Positions 26,651-36,900 of a stretch of 64,000 nucleotides of DNA are shown here, piece by piece. This DNA is from Pycnococcus provasolii (taxonomy: Eukaryota; Chlorophyta; Pseudoscourfieldiophyceae; Pseudoscourfieldiales; Pycnococcaceae): assembly GCA_938743325.2 (NCBI GenBank), contig OW568863.1, forward strand, positions 372,001 through 436,000. Reading direction: 5' to 3'. The translations under genes were made by a program, and so were the position numbers. The notes under the pieces are model-generated. The model was not told the DNA's origin and ran no database searches. It saw only the letters and a list, made by a program, of their open reading frames with translations. How positions within the stretch are numbered: position 1 is the stretch's first letter; every line of letters starts with the position of its first letter.

Positions 26651-26844
26651 TCGTAATGGAGTTCCTTCTCCATTCTCCAACCCCGCCCGCCCGTCCGTCC
26701 GGCATCCGGCATCCGGCCCGGCCCCTCTCAATATCCGTCTCAGGTGGTCTTGCACCTTGCAAACACCTTGCAAACACCTTGCAAACACGCGGCCGCGCCT
26801 TTTTTCTCCCTACCACTATTTGGTAACTTTAAGGCCTCTCGTGT

Positions 26845-26877
<33 letters not shown>

Positions 26878-27006
26878 CGTGTGTGTGAGTTGCGTGTTGC
26901 CTTGCACTTGCACTTACCTTGCACTTGCAATAGTCTTCGTTACTAGTGTCGTTTCAGCTTTTGTTCTCCACTTCTCGCTCGCGCTCACGCTCACTTCTCG
27001 CTCGCA
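26651..27006. other. Upstream region of IFT56
   Basis: C/T-rich sequence with a repeated CTTGCAAACAC motif near 26756-26790 and a GT microsatellite at about 26843-26888. It contains the IFT56 promoter; no gene is seen. Confidence 0.5.
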
Positions 27007-28665
27007 ATGATCATCTCCAAGACGCGGCAGTCAGCCTCCGCCAACAACGCCGCGAAGAAAAAAGATGCCGTCAAAGTGCCCGAGGTGGACGAGTTCCTCG
27101 CCTCGCGCGACTACTCAGGGGCCATCGCACTGCTCGAGTTCGAAGCGCAGTCCGCGAAGGCGAACGTGCAGACGAAGCTGTGGCTCGCGTACTGCTACTA
27201 CCACTACGGCATGCACGAGAACGCATACAACGTCTACATGGAGCTGCTCGGCTCGTCGTCAGCCAACCCCATCTGGCACACGTACGCCGCAGCGTGCCTC
27301 TTCTACATGGGACGATACGAGGACTCCATGGCCGCCGTCGAGCGCGGGCCGGACGACCCGCTCAAGAACCGGATTCTGTTTCACTGCGCACACCGGCTGA
27401 ACGACGAGGCAAAGCTCATGGAGTTCCACCAGAAGCTGACGGACAGCGTGGAGGATCAGCTGAGCCTGGCGAGCATCCACTACCTGCGCAGCCACTTTCA
27501 GGAGGCGACGGACATCTACAAGCGGCTTCTGCTCGTGCACCGTGACTACCTTGCTCTCAACGTCTACGTTGCGCTGTGCTACTGTAAGCTTGACTACTAC
27601 GACGTCAGTCTGGAGATTCTTGCCGTCTACCTGCAAGCGCACCCCGACAGCGCGCTGGCCATCAACCTGAAGAGCTGCAACCACTTCCGCCTGTACAACG
27701 GCAAGGCGGCGGAGACGGAGCTCAAGGTGCTGCAGGAGCACAGCTCAGGAGACTACCTCGACAACGACCTCGTGCGGCACAACCTCTGCGTATTCCGCAA
27801 CGGTGAGAATGCGCTGCAGGTGCTCCCCCCGCTGCTGGAAATGCCTGTCGAGGCGCGCCTGAACCTCGTCATCTACCACCTGCGCCATTCCGAGGTGGAT
27901 GAGGCGTTCGAGCTCATCAAGGACCTCGAGCCGAGCACGCCGCAGGAGTACATCTTGAAGGGTGTCGTGCACGCTTCCATCGGCCAGATGCAGGACAAGC
28001 CGGAGCACCTGAAGATGGCGCAGCAGTTCTTCCAGCTCGTCGGCGCCTCCGCGAGCGAGTGCGACACCATTCCAGGCAGACAGTGCATGGCATCATGCTT
28101 CTTCCTGCTCAAGCAATTCGACGACGTGCTCATCTACCTGCGCTCCATCAAGACGTACTTCTACAACGACGATGACTTCCAATGGAACTACTCCGTAGCG
28201 CGTGCGGCGACAGGCGAGTACAAGGAAGCGGAGGAGGGCCTTCTACTCATTCAGAACGAAAAGTTTAGGCAGGAGTACAGTTACATTTCATGGTTGTGCA
28301 GGTGCTACATCATGAATGCCAAACCTCGGCTTGCGTGGGAGATGTACCTACGCATGGAGACGTCGGACGACAGCTTCAACCTGCTGCAGCTCATCGCCAA
28401 TGACTGCTACCGCATGGGACACTTCTTCTACGCGGCAAAGGCGTTCGACGTTCTCGAGCGCCTCGATCCGAATCCTGAATTCTGGGAGGGGAAGCGTGGT
28501 GCATGCATTGGCCTGTTCCAGATGGTGATTGCGGGCAAGGAGCCTCGCGACACGCTCCGCGACGTTCTTGCGACGCTGCGTCAAACGAACAACCCGCAGT
28601 GTGAGTTTATCATTCGCATCATTCGAAAGTGGGCGAAGGAGAACGGCGTGACGCGTCTCGGCTAA
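27007..28665 (+). CDS. IFT56: Intraflagellar transport protein 56 (TTC26/DYF-13)
   Basis: A 552-residue protein, the normal full length. It is made of TPR-like helical pairs throughout. The C-terminal half matches the strongly conserved family blocks: [75 protein letters not shown] and [15 protein letters not shown]56 is a subunit of the IFT-B complex that carries motility-related cargo into cilia. The gene is intronless. Its presence implies a flagellate stage or a retained flagellar gene set. Confidence 0.96.
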   Translation: MIISKTRQSASANNAAKKKDAVKVPEVDEFLASRDYSGAIALLEFEAQSAKANVQTKLWLAYCYYHYGMHENAYNVYMELLGSSSANPIWHTYAAACLFYMGRYEDSMAAVERGPDDPLKNRILFHCAHRLNDEAKLMEFHQKLTDSVEDQLSLASIHYLRSHFQEATDIYKRLLLVHRDYLALNVYVALCYCKLDYYDVSLEILAVYLQAHPDSALAINLKSCNHFRLYNGKAAETELKVLQEHSSGDYLDNDLVRHNLCVFRNGENALQVLPPLLEMPVEARLNLVIYHLRHSEVDEAFELIKDLEPSTPQEYILKGVVHASIGQMQDKPEHLKMAQQFFQLVGASASECDTIPGRQCMASCFFLLKQFDDVLIYLRSIKTYFYNDDDFQWNYSVARAATGEYKEAEEGLLLIQNEKFRQEYSYISWLCRCYIMNAKPRLAWEMYLRMETSDDSFNLLQLIANDCYRMGHFFYAAKAFDVLERLDPNPEFWEGKRGACIGLFQMVIAGKEPRDTLRDVLATLRQTNNPQCEFIIRIIRKWAKENGVTRLG

Positions 28666-29411
28666 AAACTTGTTACTACTATGACATTGACGACGATGAC
28701 ACACTCCACCCCCCCCCGCGTCGTGCGACGTTCGTTGTTCCAAGTCAATCATGCGCCCAAGTCGCCGCTTGTCGATGTAGATGGAGGGGTGAGAAATGTC
28801 AAAACAAAACGCTGCTTCGTCAACCACCTCCAAGAGGCCTCCTTCGCGCGTCATGCCGCATCGAAGACATGGCAAGCCGAGATTGTCGATCACCCGCGAC
28901 AAGATGGTTGCCCGTGTGGCGCACGCGACTTGACGGTGTTTGCCTCACGAAACGTGAAACTATCACCTCCTCGTGATTGACAGCGGTCGCGAAGAAATAC
29001 AGAAACTGCCAAACTGGTGGAGCCACTACTGTCAAGAGCAAGTAGCCGAACGCCTTCTCGACACCGGAGACGTGCGGATACGGGACATCTGAGGTTGGCG
29101 ATGATGTTGATAGTACGTATGTAACTGCACTCGTGGCTCGTACCCTCGAGCAAACGGCAATTCGGAACCGGAGGGGACGCCATTGATCTAAAGGTAACAA
29201 CCTTTCTTTTCTTCATGAGTGCAATTGTGCAGGAGCGGGATCCCCGGCGGCCCTCTTCTGTAGAGGAAAAACTACCTTAGTTCTACGACGGATCCCGAAG
29301 AACGAATCTGGCAAGAAAAACCCCGACTCAAAACCCGCCGCCACCCCTCAGGCCCCGCCCCTTTGTCGTCCCATTCTCGTTCCCCTTCATCGAACGAGCG
29401 AGCCTTGTGAT
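28666..29411. other. Gene-free stretch
   Basis: Open frames on the minus strand (about 28348-28902 and 28820-29200) have no ATG-supported, family-like product. The sequence just before 29412 probably holds the promoter of the Cgr1-like gene. Confidence 0.45.
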
Positions 29412-30014
29412 ATGGCGTCCACCGTTGGCGGGTCACGCACGTACTGGCTCGACGACGATGCCGCGGCAGAACCGCCTCAGTTTGACCGCAACTACAAGGG
29501 CACCGCGGACCTACGCGCATCACTCAGCCGACGCTCCTCCAGAAACATTGACCGTCTCTCGTCCCAAGCAGCACCCGCGTCATCAAAGAGAAAGAGAACA
29601 TCAACGGAGGACGACAATGAGGAGATGGAGACTGACGCAGATGCTGCGCCAGCCTCTGCCAAGCTGCAGCGCACCACGCAGACGGTTGGCAAAGTAAGCG
29701 GGAGGCCGTGGCGCCAGTTTCAGGCGGCGCCCGCACGAGCTAGCAGTCAAAAGTCAAAGCAGACAACGGCGTTGACGTGGGAGCAGCGCATGGAGCAAAA
29801 GGCGTCGAAGAAGATGTTCCAGGAGCGCAGAAAAGAAATCGAGGATGCGAGGCGGTCCGTCAAGCGTGCGGCGAAGGAGCAGCGCGAGTCGGCGCGCGAG
29901 CGCAAGGAGGAGAACGAGCGCCGCAGCCGCGTTGTGCAGGTGGTGACGAATCCCGCGAGTCTGAAGCGCCTTATGGGCAACAAGAAGCTTAAGAAGAAGC
30001 TCGTCAAGGTGTAA
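29412..30014 (+). CDS. Cgr1/CCDC86-like ribosome-biogenesis protein
   Basis: A 200-residue, highly basic protein. After a low-complexity, acidic N-terminal half comes SGRPWRQFQ, then LTWEQRMEQKASKKMFQERR, a charged single helix rich in Arg/Lys/Glu, and the basic end NPASLKRLMGNKKLKKKL. This order (GR-W-K, EKRM, charged coil, KLKR..KK) is that of the Cgr1/CCDC86 family, which functions in nucleolar processing of pre-60S rRNA. Assignment rests on the C-terminal half. Confidence 0.8.
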   Translation: MASTVGGSRTYWLDDDAAAEPPQFDRNYKGTADLRASLSRRSSRNIDRLSSQAAPASSKRKRTSTEDDNEEMETDADAAPASAKLQRTTQTVGKVSGRPWRQFQAAPARASSQKSKQTTALTWEQRMEQKASKKMFQERRKEIEDARRSVKRAAKEQRESARERKEENERRSRVVQVVTNPASLKRLMGNKKLKKKLVKV

Positions 30015-30641
30015 GCCTTGTCATGGCTCATTCCGTTGTCTGATAGAAACAAATTTCCACACAATTCAAATACCACCACACAAACCAAATACACTTACTT
30101 ACGGTACCTTACAGCATAGTATCACTATCGTGTAGTAGTAGTCGTCCACGGCTCATTCCTTCATTCCCTCCCTCGTGGTGAATCATAAAATAACGCGTTT
30201 CCATCATCTTTTTCATCATGATGCTCATGAGCCCCCTAGCCTCATCGAACCCTAACCCTAACCCTAACCCTAACCCTAACCCTAACCCTAACCCTAACTG
30301 AAACCCCTATCGTAACCTTCCCCTTGTTCTTTCGAACAACGCACCGCCGACCGTGTGCAGTACACCTCCCCCCGAACTTCGAAGAAGGCGTATTATTGAG
30401 AGCCCTTGAGTGTTTCTTGCCAGCTTGCTTGCTTTCTTTCGGCCTCTCCTCCCTTTTCATTGGAAGAAGAACATCTTTTGGGAGAAGAACATCAACGCCT
30501 CGGGAAGGCATCCATCAAGGCGGCCGTTCCGATTTCTCTCTCTCTGGTCTTTTTTAAAAAAGAAGTCATTTGTCTCTCATCATCGGAATCCACATCGGCC
30601 GCTTAAGGCGCTTAACGGCCGCCACTATAGTAGTCGCAAGA
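30015..30641. other. Intergenic region with telomere-like array
   Basis: No gene is supported. It contains the eight-unit CCCTAA array (30250-30297) and the upstream region of the GT32 gene. Confidence 0.5.
30250..30297. repeat. Perfect (CCCTAA)8 interstitial telomeric repeat
   Basis: Eight perfect CCCTAA units, the longest perfect TTAGGG-type array in the window. It lies 345 bp upstream of the GT32 start codon. Confidence 0.95.
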
Positions 30642-32156
30642 ATGACAGAGCTGCTGCCTCTACGCTCCTCTTTTGGGGTGAAACGCAAACGCCGTTTCGC
30701 CGTCGGCTCGGTTTTCTACGTTTCGATCGTCTGCACGCTACTCTTGATATTCGGGCACGTGAGCTGGTGGTCTTCCGGAGCACACGCCGCCGCCGACAAA
30801 AAGCTCAGAGGGAATCAGCCCGCGATCCCACCAGCTCAACCCGGGCCGTGGGACAAAACTTCGCCGATACCCAACGTCATCCACCAGACCGCAAAGCACG
30901 CCACGCTCAGGCCAACGCGCGCACAGGAGAGCTGGGTTCTGCAAAACCCGTTCGCGAGGTACGACTTCTACGACGACGAGAGAATAGAATCATTCGTCAG
31001 CACGCACTTCCCGGAGTACGTGGATGCGTTTAACGGCTTACCAAGCAAAGTGACGAGAAGCGACTTCTTTCGTTACCTCGTGCTTCTGCAGTTTGGTGGC
31101 GTGTACAGTGACATGGACACGCTCTGCATCAAGCCGCTTAAGTTCTTTCCTACCGACAGACTTGTCGTTGGGCAAGAGTCGTACTTCAGCTCCGCGGCGA
31201 TCGCGAAGAAGCGCACCTACGCGCGACCGAAGCAGTATTTGCAGTGGACCATAGCCTCCGTTCCTGGACATCCGGCGCTTCGCGAGGTTGCCGATACCAT
31301 TGCAGAGAGCGTTTTGTCAGGCAAATTTGACACGTACGTGAAAAAGTACGGCAAGAACCGCGCCGTTTTGGAGCTGACAGGTCCTGGCGTATGGACGGAC
31401 ACCGTGCGCAGGTACATGGAGATGCACGACGACCACGGAGTGCGCATCCTTCCGGTGCAGGAGTGGGGCGACATCACGCCGATGCAAGAGCTGGACCGGT
31501 ATGCGAGGGAAGCGGTTGTAGTCAAGCACGAGTTTCAGGGTAGCTGGAAGTACGAAGATGGCGAAGAGCCGAGCGACGGTGAGACGAATCCGTTCACTGG
31601 GGTGGAAGACCCCAAATGCCGCTCGGCGGATGGCTGCAAAAAGGTGCTGGCGATGCGATTCAAGCTCGTCAAGATGGAAAATCCTAACACAAAGAAGGAG
31701 GACGTCGAGCGCGTGATACAAGAAGCGATCAGCGCCAGGATGGGCTTCATGATGGAGAACTTGGTCATTGACGAACGCCTTTCCAAGATTACGTTCGACG
31801 TCATTCCCACAACGCTACTGCCGCTAGACGCCGGTGGTGTCGGTGAATGGATTTCGGAGCACGGCGAGGCGACAATCGAGTCTGTGCAGGGCAGTGGGAG
31901 GGCCGAGCAGCATGTGAAGCTTGCGCAAGTGGACTATTCGATTGACACGCGATACGGGTTTGCTCGACCGGGAGACAAGGATGCCGTCCAGCAGCAATCT
32001 TTTGGAGGTCGTTTGCAGGAGTACTCGCATCTTTGGTGGATTCGTTCCATGTTCGTACTCTTCGTCTCGAGCATGTCTATTGTCATTTTGATACTGATCT
32101 GCGCATGCCGCCAGCAATCAAATTTGGGCAAGAAGGATAAGCGCAGGACGCGCTGA
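30642..32156 (+). CDS. GT32-family glycosyltransferase (OCH1-like), membrane-bound
   Basis: A 504-residue protein from the ATG at 30642. An N-terminal signal anchor (VGSVFYVSIVCTLLLIFGHV) is followed by the family entry motif IPNVIHQTAK, then SDFFRYLVLLQFGGVYSDMD. The last carries the DXD sugar-nucleotide/metal site. A second hydrophobic segment (FVLFVSSMSIVILILIC) lies near the C-terminus. GT32 enzymes include Och1 alpha-1,6-mannosyltransferases and sphingolipid mannosyltransferases of the Golgi; the donor and acceptor cannot be read here. The C-terminal half between the catalytic part and the last TM is not recognised. Confidence 0.87.
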   Translation: MTELLPLRSSFGVKRKRRFAVGSVFYVSIVCTLLLIFGHVSWWSSGAHAAADKKLRGNQPAIPPAQPGPWDKTSPIPNVIHQTAKHATLRPTRAQESWVLQNPFARYDFYDDERIESFVSTHFPEYVDAFNGLPSKVTRSDFFRYLVLLQFGGVYSDMDTLCIKPLKFFPTDRLVVGQESYFSSAAIAKKRTYARPKQYLQWTIASVPGHPALREVADTIAESVLSGKFDTYVKKYGKNRAVLELTGPGVWTDTVRRYMEMHDDHGVRILPVQEWGDITPMQELDRYAREAVVVKHEFQGSWKYEDGEEPSDGETNPFTGVEDPKCRSADGCKKVLAMRFKLVKMENPNTKKEDVERVIQEAISARMGFMMENLVIDERLSKITFDVIPTTLLPLDAGGVGEWISEHGEATIESVQGSGRAEQHVKLAQVDYSIDTRYGFARPGDKDAVQQQSFGGRLQEYSHLWWIRSMFVLFVSSMSIVILILICACRQQSNLGKKDKRRTR

Positions 32157-32358
32157 TTGATTGTATAGGTAGTATAGGTAATTAATAATCATTTTAATAG
32201 ACTATTGTATCGAACACATCGTTATCGAACACGTGAACGTGAACGTTGCAAACCCAGTGAACTTGACAAACCCAAGATCCGAAAAAGGAAGACACCACAC
32301 ACGATTGTCCCCCACTACTCACCCTGCGAACGGCTTTCCCCTGGCTAGCGAGACTCAT

Positions 32359-32649
32359 TCAAAGCAAAGCTCCGACGGTCTGCGACGTGATGACGAACCT
32401 CCAACACGCCGTCAACGCCATCGGCGTCAGAGCGGTTGTGCCGCTCTTGGCAGCGGCCTCGGGTTTTTTGACGGCGCAGTAGCACCAGTCGTCCATATTT
32501 ATCATGCACCACGACCCGAGCTTGTCGTTGTCGCAGTTCGCGCAGCCGTTCGTCACGCCGCAGCCGTCACCCTCGCTCGACCACGTCGTGTTGCACGTTC
32601 CCTCACTATTTAGGACCCGCGGGGGAAAGTGACCCTTTGCCCCTGTCAC
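32359..32649 (-). CDS. Possible exon of a Cys-rich protein (partial)
   Basis: An open frame without an ATG near its start encodes a compact Cys-rich segment (GCANCDNDKLGSWC, then DDWCYC) and ends with a stop at 32359-32361. Cys/Trp/Asn density is unlike random translation here, so it may be the last exon of a spliced secreted protein. The start is only the edge of the open frame. No family recognised. Confidence 0.25.
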   Translation of the reverse strand: MTGAKGHFPPRVLNSEGTCNTTWSSEGDGCGVTNGCANCDNDKLGSWCMINMDDWCYCAVKKPEAAAKSGTTALTPMALTACWRFVITSQTVGALL

Positions 32650-32725
32650 CTGTTGCCTGTGGTATCGTACGAGTACGCTAGTACGCTAGTATCGCGTAGT
32701 ACGCTCGGGACGGGCCATTCCACAG

Positions 32726-32739
32726 CCCTAACCCTAACC
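32726..32739. repeat. CCCTAA telomere-like repeat
   Basis: Two units, 77 bp beyond the 5' edge of the minus-strand Cys-rich frame and about 700 bp upstream of the ATG at 33436. Confidence 0.5.
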
Positions 32740-33435
32740 AAGTTCAGATTGGTGATAGATCTGAGGCCACTGAACCTGTTCTGCGGCGACGCTACCAGGT
32801 TTAGTGTTAAAATTTTGCGGCCTTTCCATCCGTTTTGTACCTTTGCGGCCACCAGATCCTCCTACATTTTCTTGCAAGTTGTGCAAACGACGAGCGTGCG
32901 CCTCTTTTTCCCACCTAGAGTATTTTCTATTTTTTACCACCAAGATGCACAGGATGTACAGTAGACTATGTACTAAAAAGATGTACGTTTTACTTTTTAC
33001 CATGTGTTTTAACCAGTTGCTTTTACCGCTGTTTCTTTTCCAGTTTGCTGAAATGATGAGCGCGCGCCCCAACTGACAACTTCTTGTTGTTTTTTTCAGT
33101 CTTTTATTTCGGTTGTTGACAAATGACAAGTCACCGGTGCCTCAAATCCCGGGGGACCCGTAATATCCTTCCACTAGTTCGCGCTCACTTTTGCTTTTTT
33201 CACACGCCTTAAGCAAGCAAGTGTGCTGTGCTGTGCGCGCGTCGCGGATTCGTTCGCGGAAAAGTTGTAACTACAGTGAGTCCGGTAGTAGGCAACGGGC
33301 CGGCCGCTTACGCTTACTGGCTTACTGCACGTGCAACAACACCTCCTGAAAGCTTGCCGTTGCCATTCACAATACAGTGTACTATCCACCTGACTATCCA
33401 TCTGTTGGTTTGACGGACGGCTCAAAACACTGGTC

Positions 33436-36400
33436 ATGTGGGCCAACGTGCACTTCCAGCACCCGTTCAACGCGGGCGACCTCACGCCGCGCTCGCCCGT
33501 GAGAAGCACGCACTCAAGCCACAGCTCCGCCGCGCCTGTCACGCCTCCGCCACCGACGACGCCGCGCGAATTTGCAAGCCACTCGGCTATGCGGGCAGCC
33601 ATAAGAGCGGGAACCGTCACGCCAGGGGAAGCCTCGCCAATTCCCATGTCAGGCGCGTCGACGCCGCGAACGCCACGGGCGCGAAGCCCGGAAAGAGGGA
33701 CCCTGACCCTGCCGCCGTCCATCGCGCGAAAGGTGACGACGGAGGATATCGTCGACATTCTGAGAGGCATCGCGGACCACATGCACACGCACAAAACGCG
33801 AACGCTCGACCTGTTCCGTACGTTCGACAAAGACAGAAGCGAGCGACTCAGCGTGCCGCAGCTTTGCCGACTGCTCCAGCACACGCTGAAGCGAGATGTG
33901 ACTCTCGAGCAGGCGAGAATTGTCATGGTCGTTTTCCACCAGCACCAGCCAAGTGCACCGCCTCTCAAGTTCACCGCGAAGGCGGGCGCGTCTGCAAAAT
34001 ACGAGGGCATCACGTTTCAGGAGTTTGTCACAGGACTGCGTGCGGTGGCACGCGACTTCCACTTCGTGTCCACACCAAGTCCTACAAAGATGACGCCAAA
34101 TGCACTGAGGACGATATCGCGCCTGAGCGAGCTGACGGGATCCGCCGGCGACTTGAGAGAGGCGCTACGCGCTCTCAAGCGTGCGGGCGGTAACGTGAGC
34201 CCGAAACTCCTGCAAAATCGTGAGGCAAATTGGACGCGCACGCTCATGGAGGAGTGGCACTTCGTGGCGATGGCGGAGCGGCAAGCACGGTTCCGTGCGA
34301 ATCGAGTTCATCAGGTGCTCACCACAAGTCGCCTCATGCGCATCGTGCGATCATGGCAAAGGCATGCCAGCACGTCCCGCACGCTCGACGCGGCATATCG
34401 CGGCCTCTTGCGATGGAGGAGAGAAAGAATGACCACGCGCGCCTTCCGACTCTGGCATACCGTGACAGTGCGACTGTATCGAATGCACGCAGTGGTTGCA
34501 TGGAGCACTAGGCTTGCGCGACGACAAGCCGATGCGAATGCACGAGTCCTGCTCTCGCACTGGATGGTGCAGGCCAGAGAAGGTAGAGCACAAAGGAAGT
34601 TGCGAGATTTGTCCTCAACCACGGAGATGCGCAAGGCACTTCTTGTTTGGGAAAGCACCGGTCAAGGTGCCGCGGCTCGTGTCGAGGTATCATTCCTGCG
34701 GTGGCTCGCAGGCTCACGTGCGGCGCGACGTGCAAGGGCCGAGCATTCGGCACAAGAAGTGACAGAGCTCAAGGTGCGAGCGCACACGCATCGAGAGGAG
34801 CACCGCATTGCACGGCTTCGTCTACGTCACGCAGAGCGGCGCGCCAGACGTGGACAAGCGTTCTTTTCCTGGCTGGCAGCTGCGCGTCGGAATCGTGTGA
34901 ATGTCGCCTCCTCATCCTCCGCAGCGGCAGCCGCGGACTGGGAGAGTGAGCGCGTAGAGCTCGCTGCATGTCTCAAGGAGGCTGAGGAAGAGCGTGAGAG
35001 TGCAATACGAGCGCTATCGTCGAAGCAAGACACGCAGACATCGCAGATTGCACGCCTCGGAGCTCAGCTCAAGGAGGCGGAGGCGCGGTATTCTGCGCTC
35101 GCGAAGGCGCAAGAGGAGGAGCGTGACGCTTTTGAAGCTACGATAGCCCGTCATGAGGCGCACGTCGCAGAGTCGGCTGCTAAGCTCGAGTCAGCAAGAG
35201 CAGAGCGAGACAGCCTCTCGGCTGACAAACACAGGCTCGAGCGGCGTGCTCGCGACGCTGCAGATGAGTCGGCAGTTGCGAGTGCCGCACAGGCGGCGGC
35301 AGACTCGGCGCACTCTGCCGAGCGAAGCGAGTTGCTTGCACAATTGGAGGAGCTGCGCAGCGATGCGGCGGCGCGTGAAGCCAAGCTTGCTGCGGCGGAG
35401 GCATCGCGCGACGCGATTACGAGACGAATGGATGACATCAAAGCTTCTTTGAGTCGCGCCGAGGCAACCACCGCGAGTGCGCGCGAGGCTCATGCTGCAG
35501 AAAAGGAGGACATGCAGGCGCACATTGATCACCTCGAACGCTCAGCCGAGGCGGCGGAGGCGGAGGCGCAGCGTCAGAAGCGTGCTCTTGAGACGAAACT
35601 AGAGCGTGAGAGGGAGGCGATGAATGCCAAACTTGATCGCGAAAGGGACGCACAAAATACGGAAAAAGATGCCCATGTGGCAAGTCTTGAGCAAGCGCAC
35701 GATACGACCGTCACACAAAAGGACGCTCTCTTGGCGAAGCTGCAGCGCGAGGTAGAAGCGATGGCTGCAAAGGCGGACCGCGAGAAAGATGCGTTGATCG
35801 CGGAAAAGGGTGCAGTAGAAGAGAAGCTGCAGCGCGAGGTAGAAGCGATGGCTGCAAAGGCGGACCGCGAGAAAGATGCGTTGATCGCGGAAAAGGGTGC
35901 AGTAGAAGAGAAGCTGCAGCGCGAGGTAGAAGCGATGGCTGCAAAGGCGGACCGCGAGAAAGACGCGTTGATCGCGGAAAAGGATGCAGTAGAAGAGAAG
36001 CTGCAGCGTGAGCTGGAGAGTATGAAGAATGTGCTGACAGGCGAGAAGAGCACGCTCGAGGAGAGGCTGCAGAGCGAGCTCGAGAGTGTCAGAGATGCAC
36101 TGACGAAGGAGAAAAATGAGGTCGAGGAGAGGCTGCAGCGGACAGGAAAGGATGCGGCAGATGCCGCAAATCTTGCAGCGCTAAGCCGCGAGGAGCTGCA
36201 GGGTGCGCTGCAGAAGGAGAATACTGTGTTAGCGCACCGAGTTCAGAAGCTCAATCGCCACAGACTTCTGTGCGGCTTCTGGGTGTGGAAGCAAGCGGCG
36301 CAGCAGTCGCGTGTTGCTGCGGAGCGTATCGAGAGACAGGAGCGCGAGTATGAGCTCGAGGAGGAGCATGACGAACGCATCGACTCCGTTGTGGCGAAAT

Positions 36401-36840
36401 TCGCACGTGTTCATAACATGCGCATGGCAATGATAATGCGCGTCTCGTTGATGCGCCTCTTCTACCGCTGGTCGAATATCGTTCACAGTAAGCGATGGTA
36501 TGTCGAATCGGAGTCCGCATCGAGCACTGCTGACTCGCTGCGCTGCACCGTGCAATTCACGCGTGTACTGCTACGGAGCACGGTGCTCGAACGCGATGCG
36601 CGGGTGGCTGAGGCACGCCTCATACGGTCGATGCTAGAATGGCGCATGATGGCGCAGTATCAACGGATGCATCGCGAGAAAATGTTCGCTAAAGACAAGG
36701 GCTATGCGGCAATGGCGGTGCAAAGCAAGGCGGTGGACGCCATCTCGCTGCGCGGATCCTTTATTGCGTGGCGTTTCGGCTCCATGTCGTCGACGTCGAA
36801 TTACAAGCTTGCGCGCCTGATGTCTCACGTAAAAGCCTGA
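33436..36840 (+). CDS. EF-hand / SFI1-like centrosomal or basal-body coiled-coil protein
   Basis: 1134 residues. A Pro/Ser/Thr-rich head (1-95) is followed by an EF-hand-like segment, FRTFDKDRSERLSVPQL (about 127). Residues about 260-480 contain Trp-bearing helical units (LLRWRRERMTTRAFRLWH, ARVLLSHWMV, FLRWLAGSR, FFSWLAAARR) like the centrin-binding repeats of Sfi1. A long coiled coil (about 480-950) follows, including three 29-residue repeats EKLQREVEAMAAKADREKD... (87-bp DNA repeats, about 35737-35997). More Trp-bearing units follow near the C-terminus (LCGFWVWKQA, LFYRWS). A structural role at the flagellar base or spindle pole is inferred; no named orthologue is claimed. Confidence 0.75.
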   Translation: MWANVHFQHPFNAGDLTPRSPVRSTHSSHSSAAPVTPPPPTTPREFASHSAMRAAIRAGTVTPGEASPIPMSGASTPRTPRARSPERGTLTLPPSIARKVTTEDIVDILRGIADHMHTHKTRTLDLFRTFDKDRSERLSVPQLCRLLQHTLKRDVTLEQARIVMVVFHQHQPSAPPLKFTAKAGASAKYEGITFQEFVTGLRAVARDFHFVSTPSPTKMTPNALRTISRLSELTGSAGDLREALRALKRAGGNVSPKLLQNREANWTRTLMEEWHFVAMAERQARFRANRVHQVLTTSRLMRIVRSWQRHASTSRTLDAAYRGLLRWRRERMTTRAFRLWHTVTVRLYRMHAVVAWSTRLARRQADANARVLLSHWMVQAREGRAQRKLRDLSSTTEMRKALLVWESTGQGAAARVEVSFLRWLAGSRAARRARAEHSAQEVTELKVRAHTHREEHRIARLRLRHAERRARRGQAFFSWLAAARRNRVNVASSSSAAAAADWESERVELAACLKEAEEERESAIRALSSKQDTQTSQIARLGAQLKEAEARYSALAKAQEEERDAFEATIARHEAHVAESAAKLESARAERDSLSADKHRLERRARDAADESAVASAAQAAADSAHSAERSELLAQLEELRSDAAAREAKLAAAEASRDAITRRMDDIKASLSRAEATTASAREAHAAEKEDMQAHIDHLERSAEAAEAEAQRQKRALETKLEREREAMNAKLDRERDAQNTEKDAHVASLEQAHDTTVTQKDALLAKLQREVEAMAAKADREKDALIAEKGAVEEKLQREVEAMAAKADREKDALIAEKGAVEEKLQREVEAMAAKADREKDALIAEKDAVEEKLQRELESMKNVLTGEKSTLEERLQSELESVRDALTKEKNEVEERLQRTGKDAADAANLAALSREELQGALQKENTVLAHRVQKLNRHRLLCGFWVWKQAAQQSRVAAERIERQEREYELEEEHDERIDSVVAKFARVHNMRMAMIMRVSLMRLFYRWSNIVHSKRWYVESESASSTADSLRCTVQFTRVLLRSTVLERDARVAEARLIRSMLEWRMMAQYQRMHREKMFAKDKGYAAMAVQSKAVDAISLRGSFIAWRFGSMSSTSNYKLARLMSHVKA
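35737..35997 (+). repeat. 87-bp in-frame coiled-coil repeats
   Basis: Three nearly identical 87-bp units, each coding for a 29-residue heptad-like segment of the coiled coil. Recent expansion; likely length-variable. Confidence 0.85.
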
Positions 36841-36900
36841 GAGTGGGAAAGTTGTTGTTACTGTTGCAAACTGTTGTATGTTTTCCTGTTTTTTCTTTTC

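Larger units (their letters stand above)
32157..33435. other. Mostly gene-free region
   Basis: Contains a possible Cys-rich coding fragment on the minus strand (32359-32649) and a two-unit CCCTAA array at 32726-32739. Other open frames lack support. Confidence 0.45.

Noticed and set aside
28820-29200. Minus-strand ORF downstream of IFT56
   Set aside because: No ATG-supported start, no recognisable domain, and composition like intergenic sequence.
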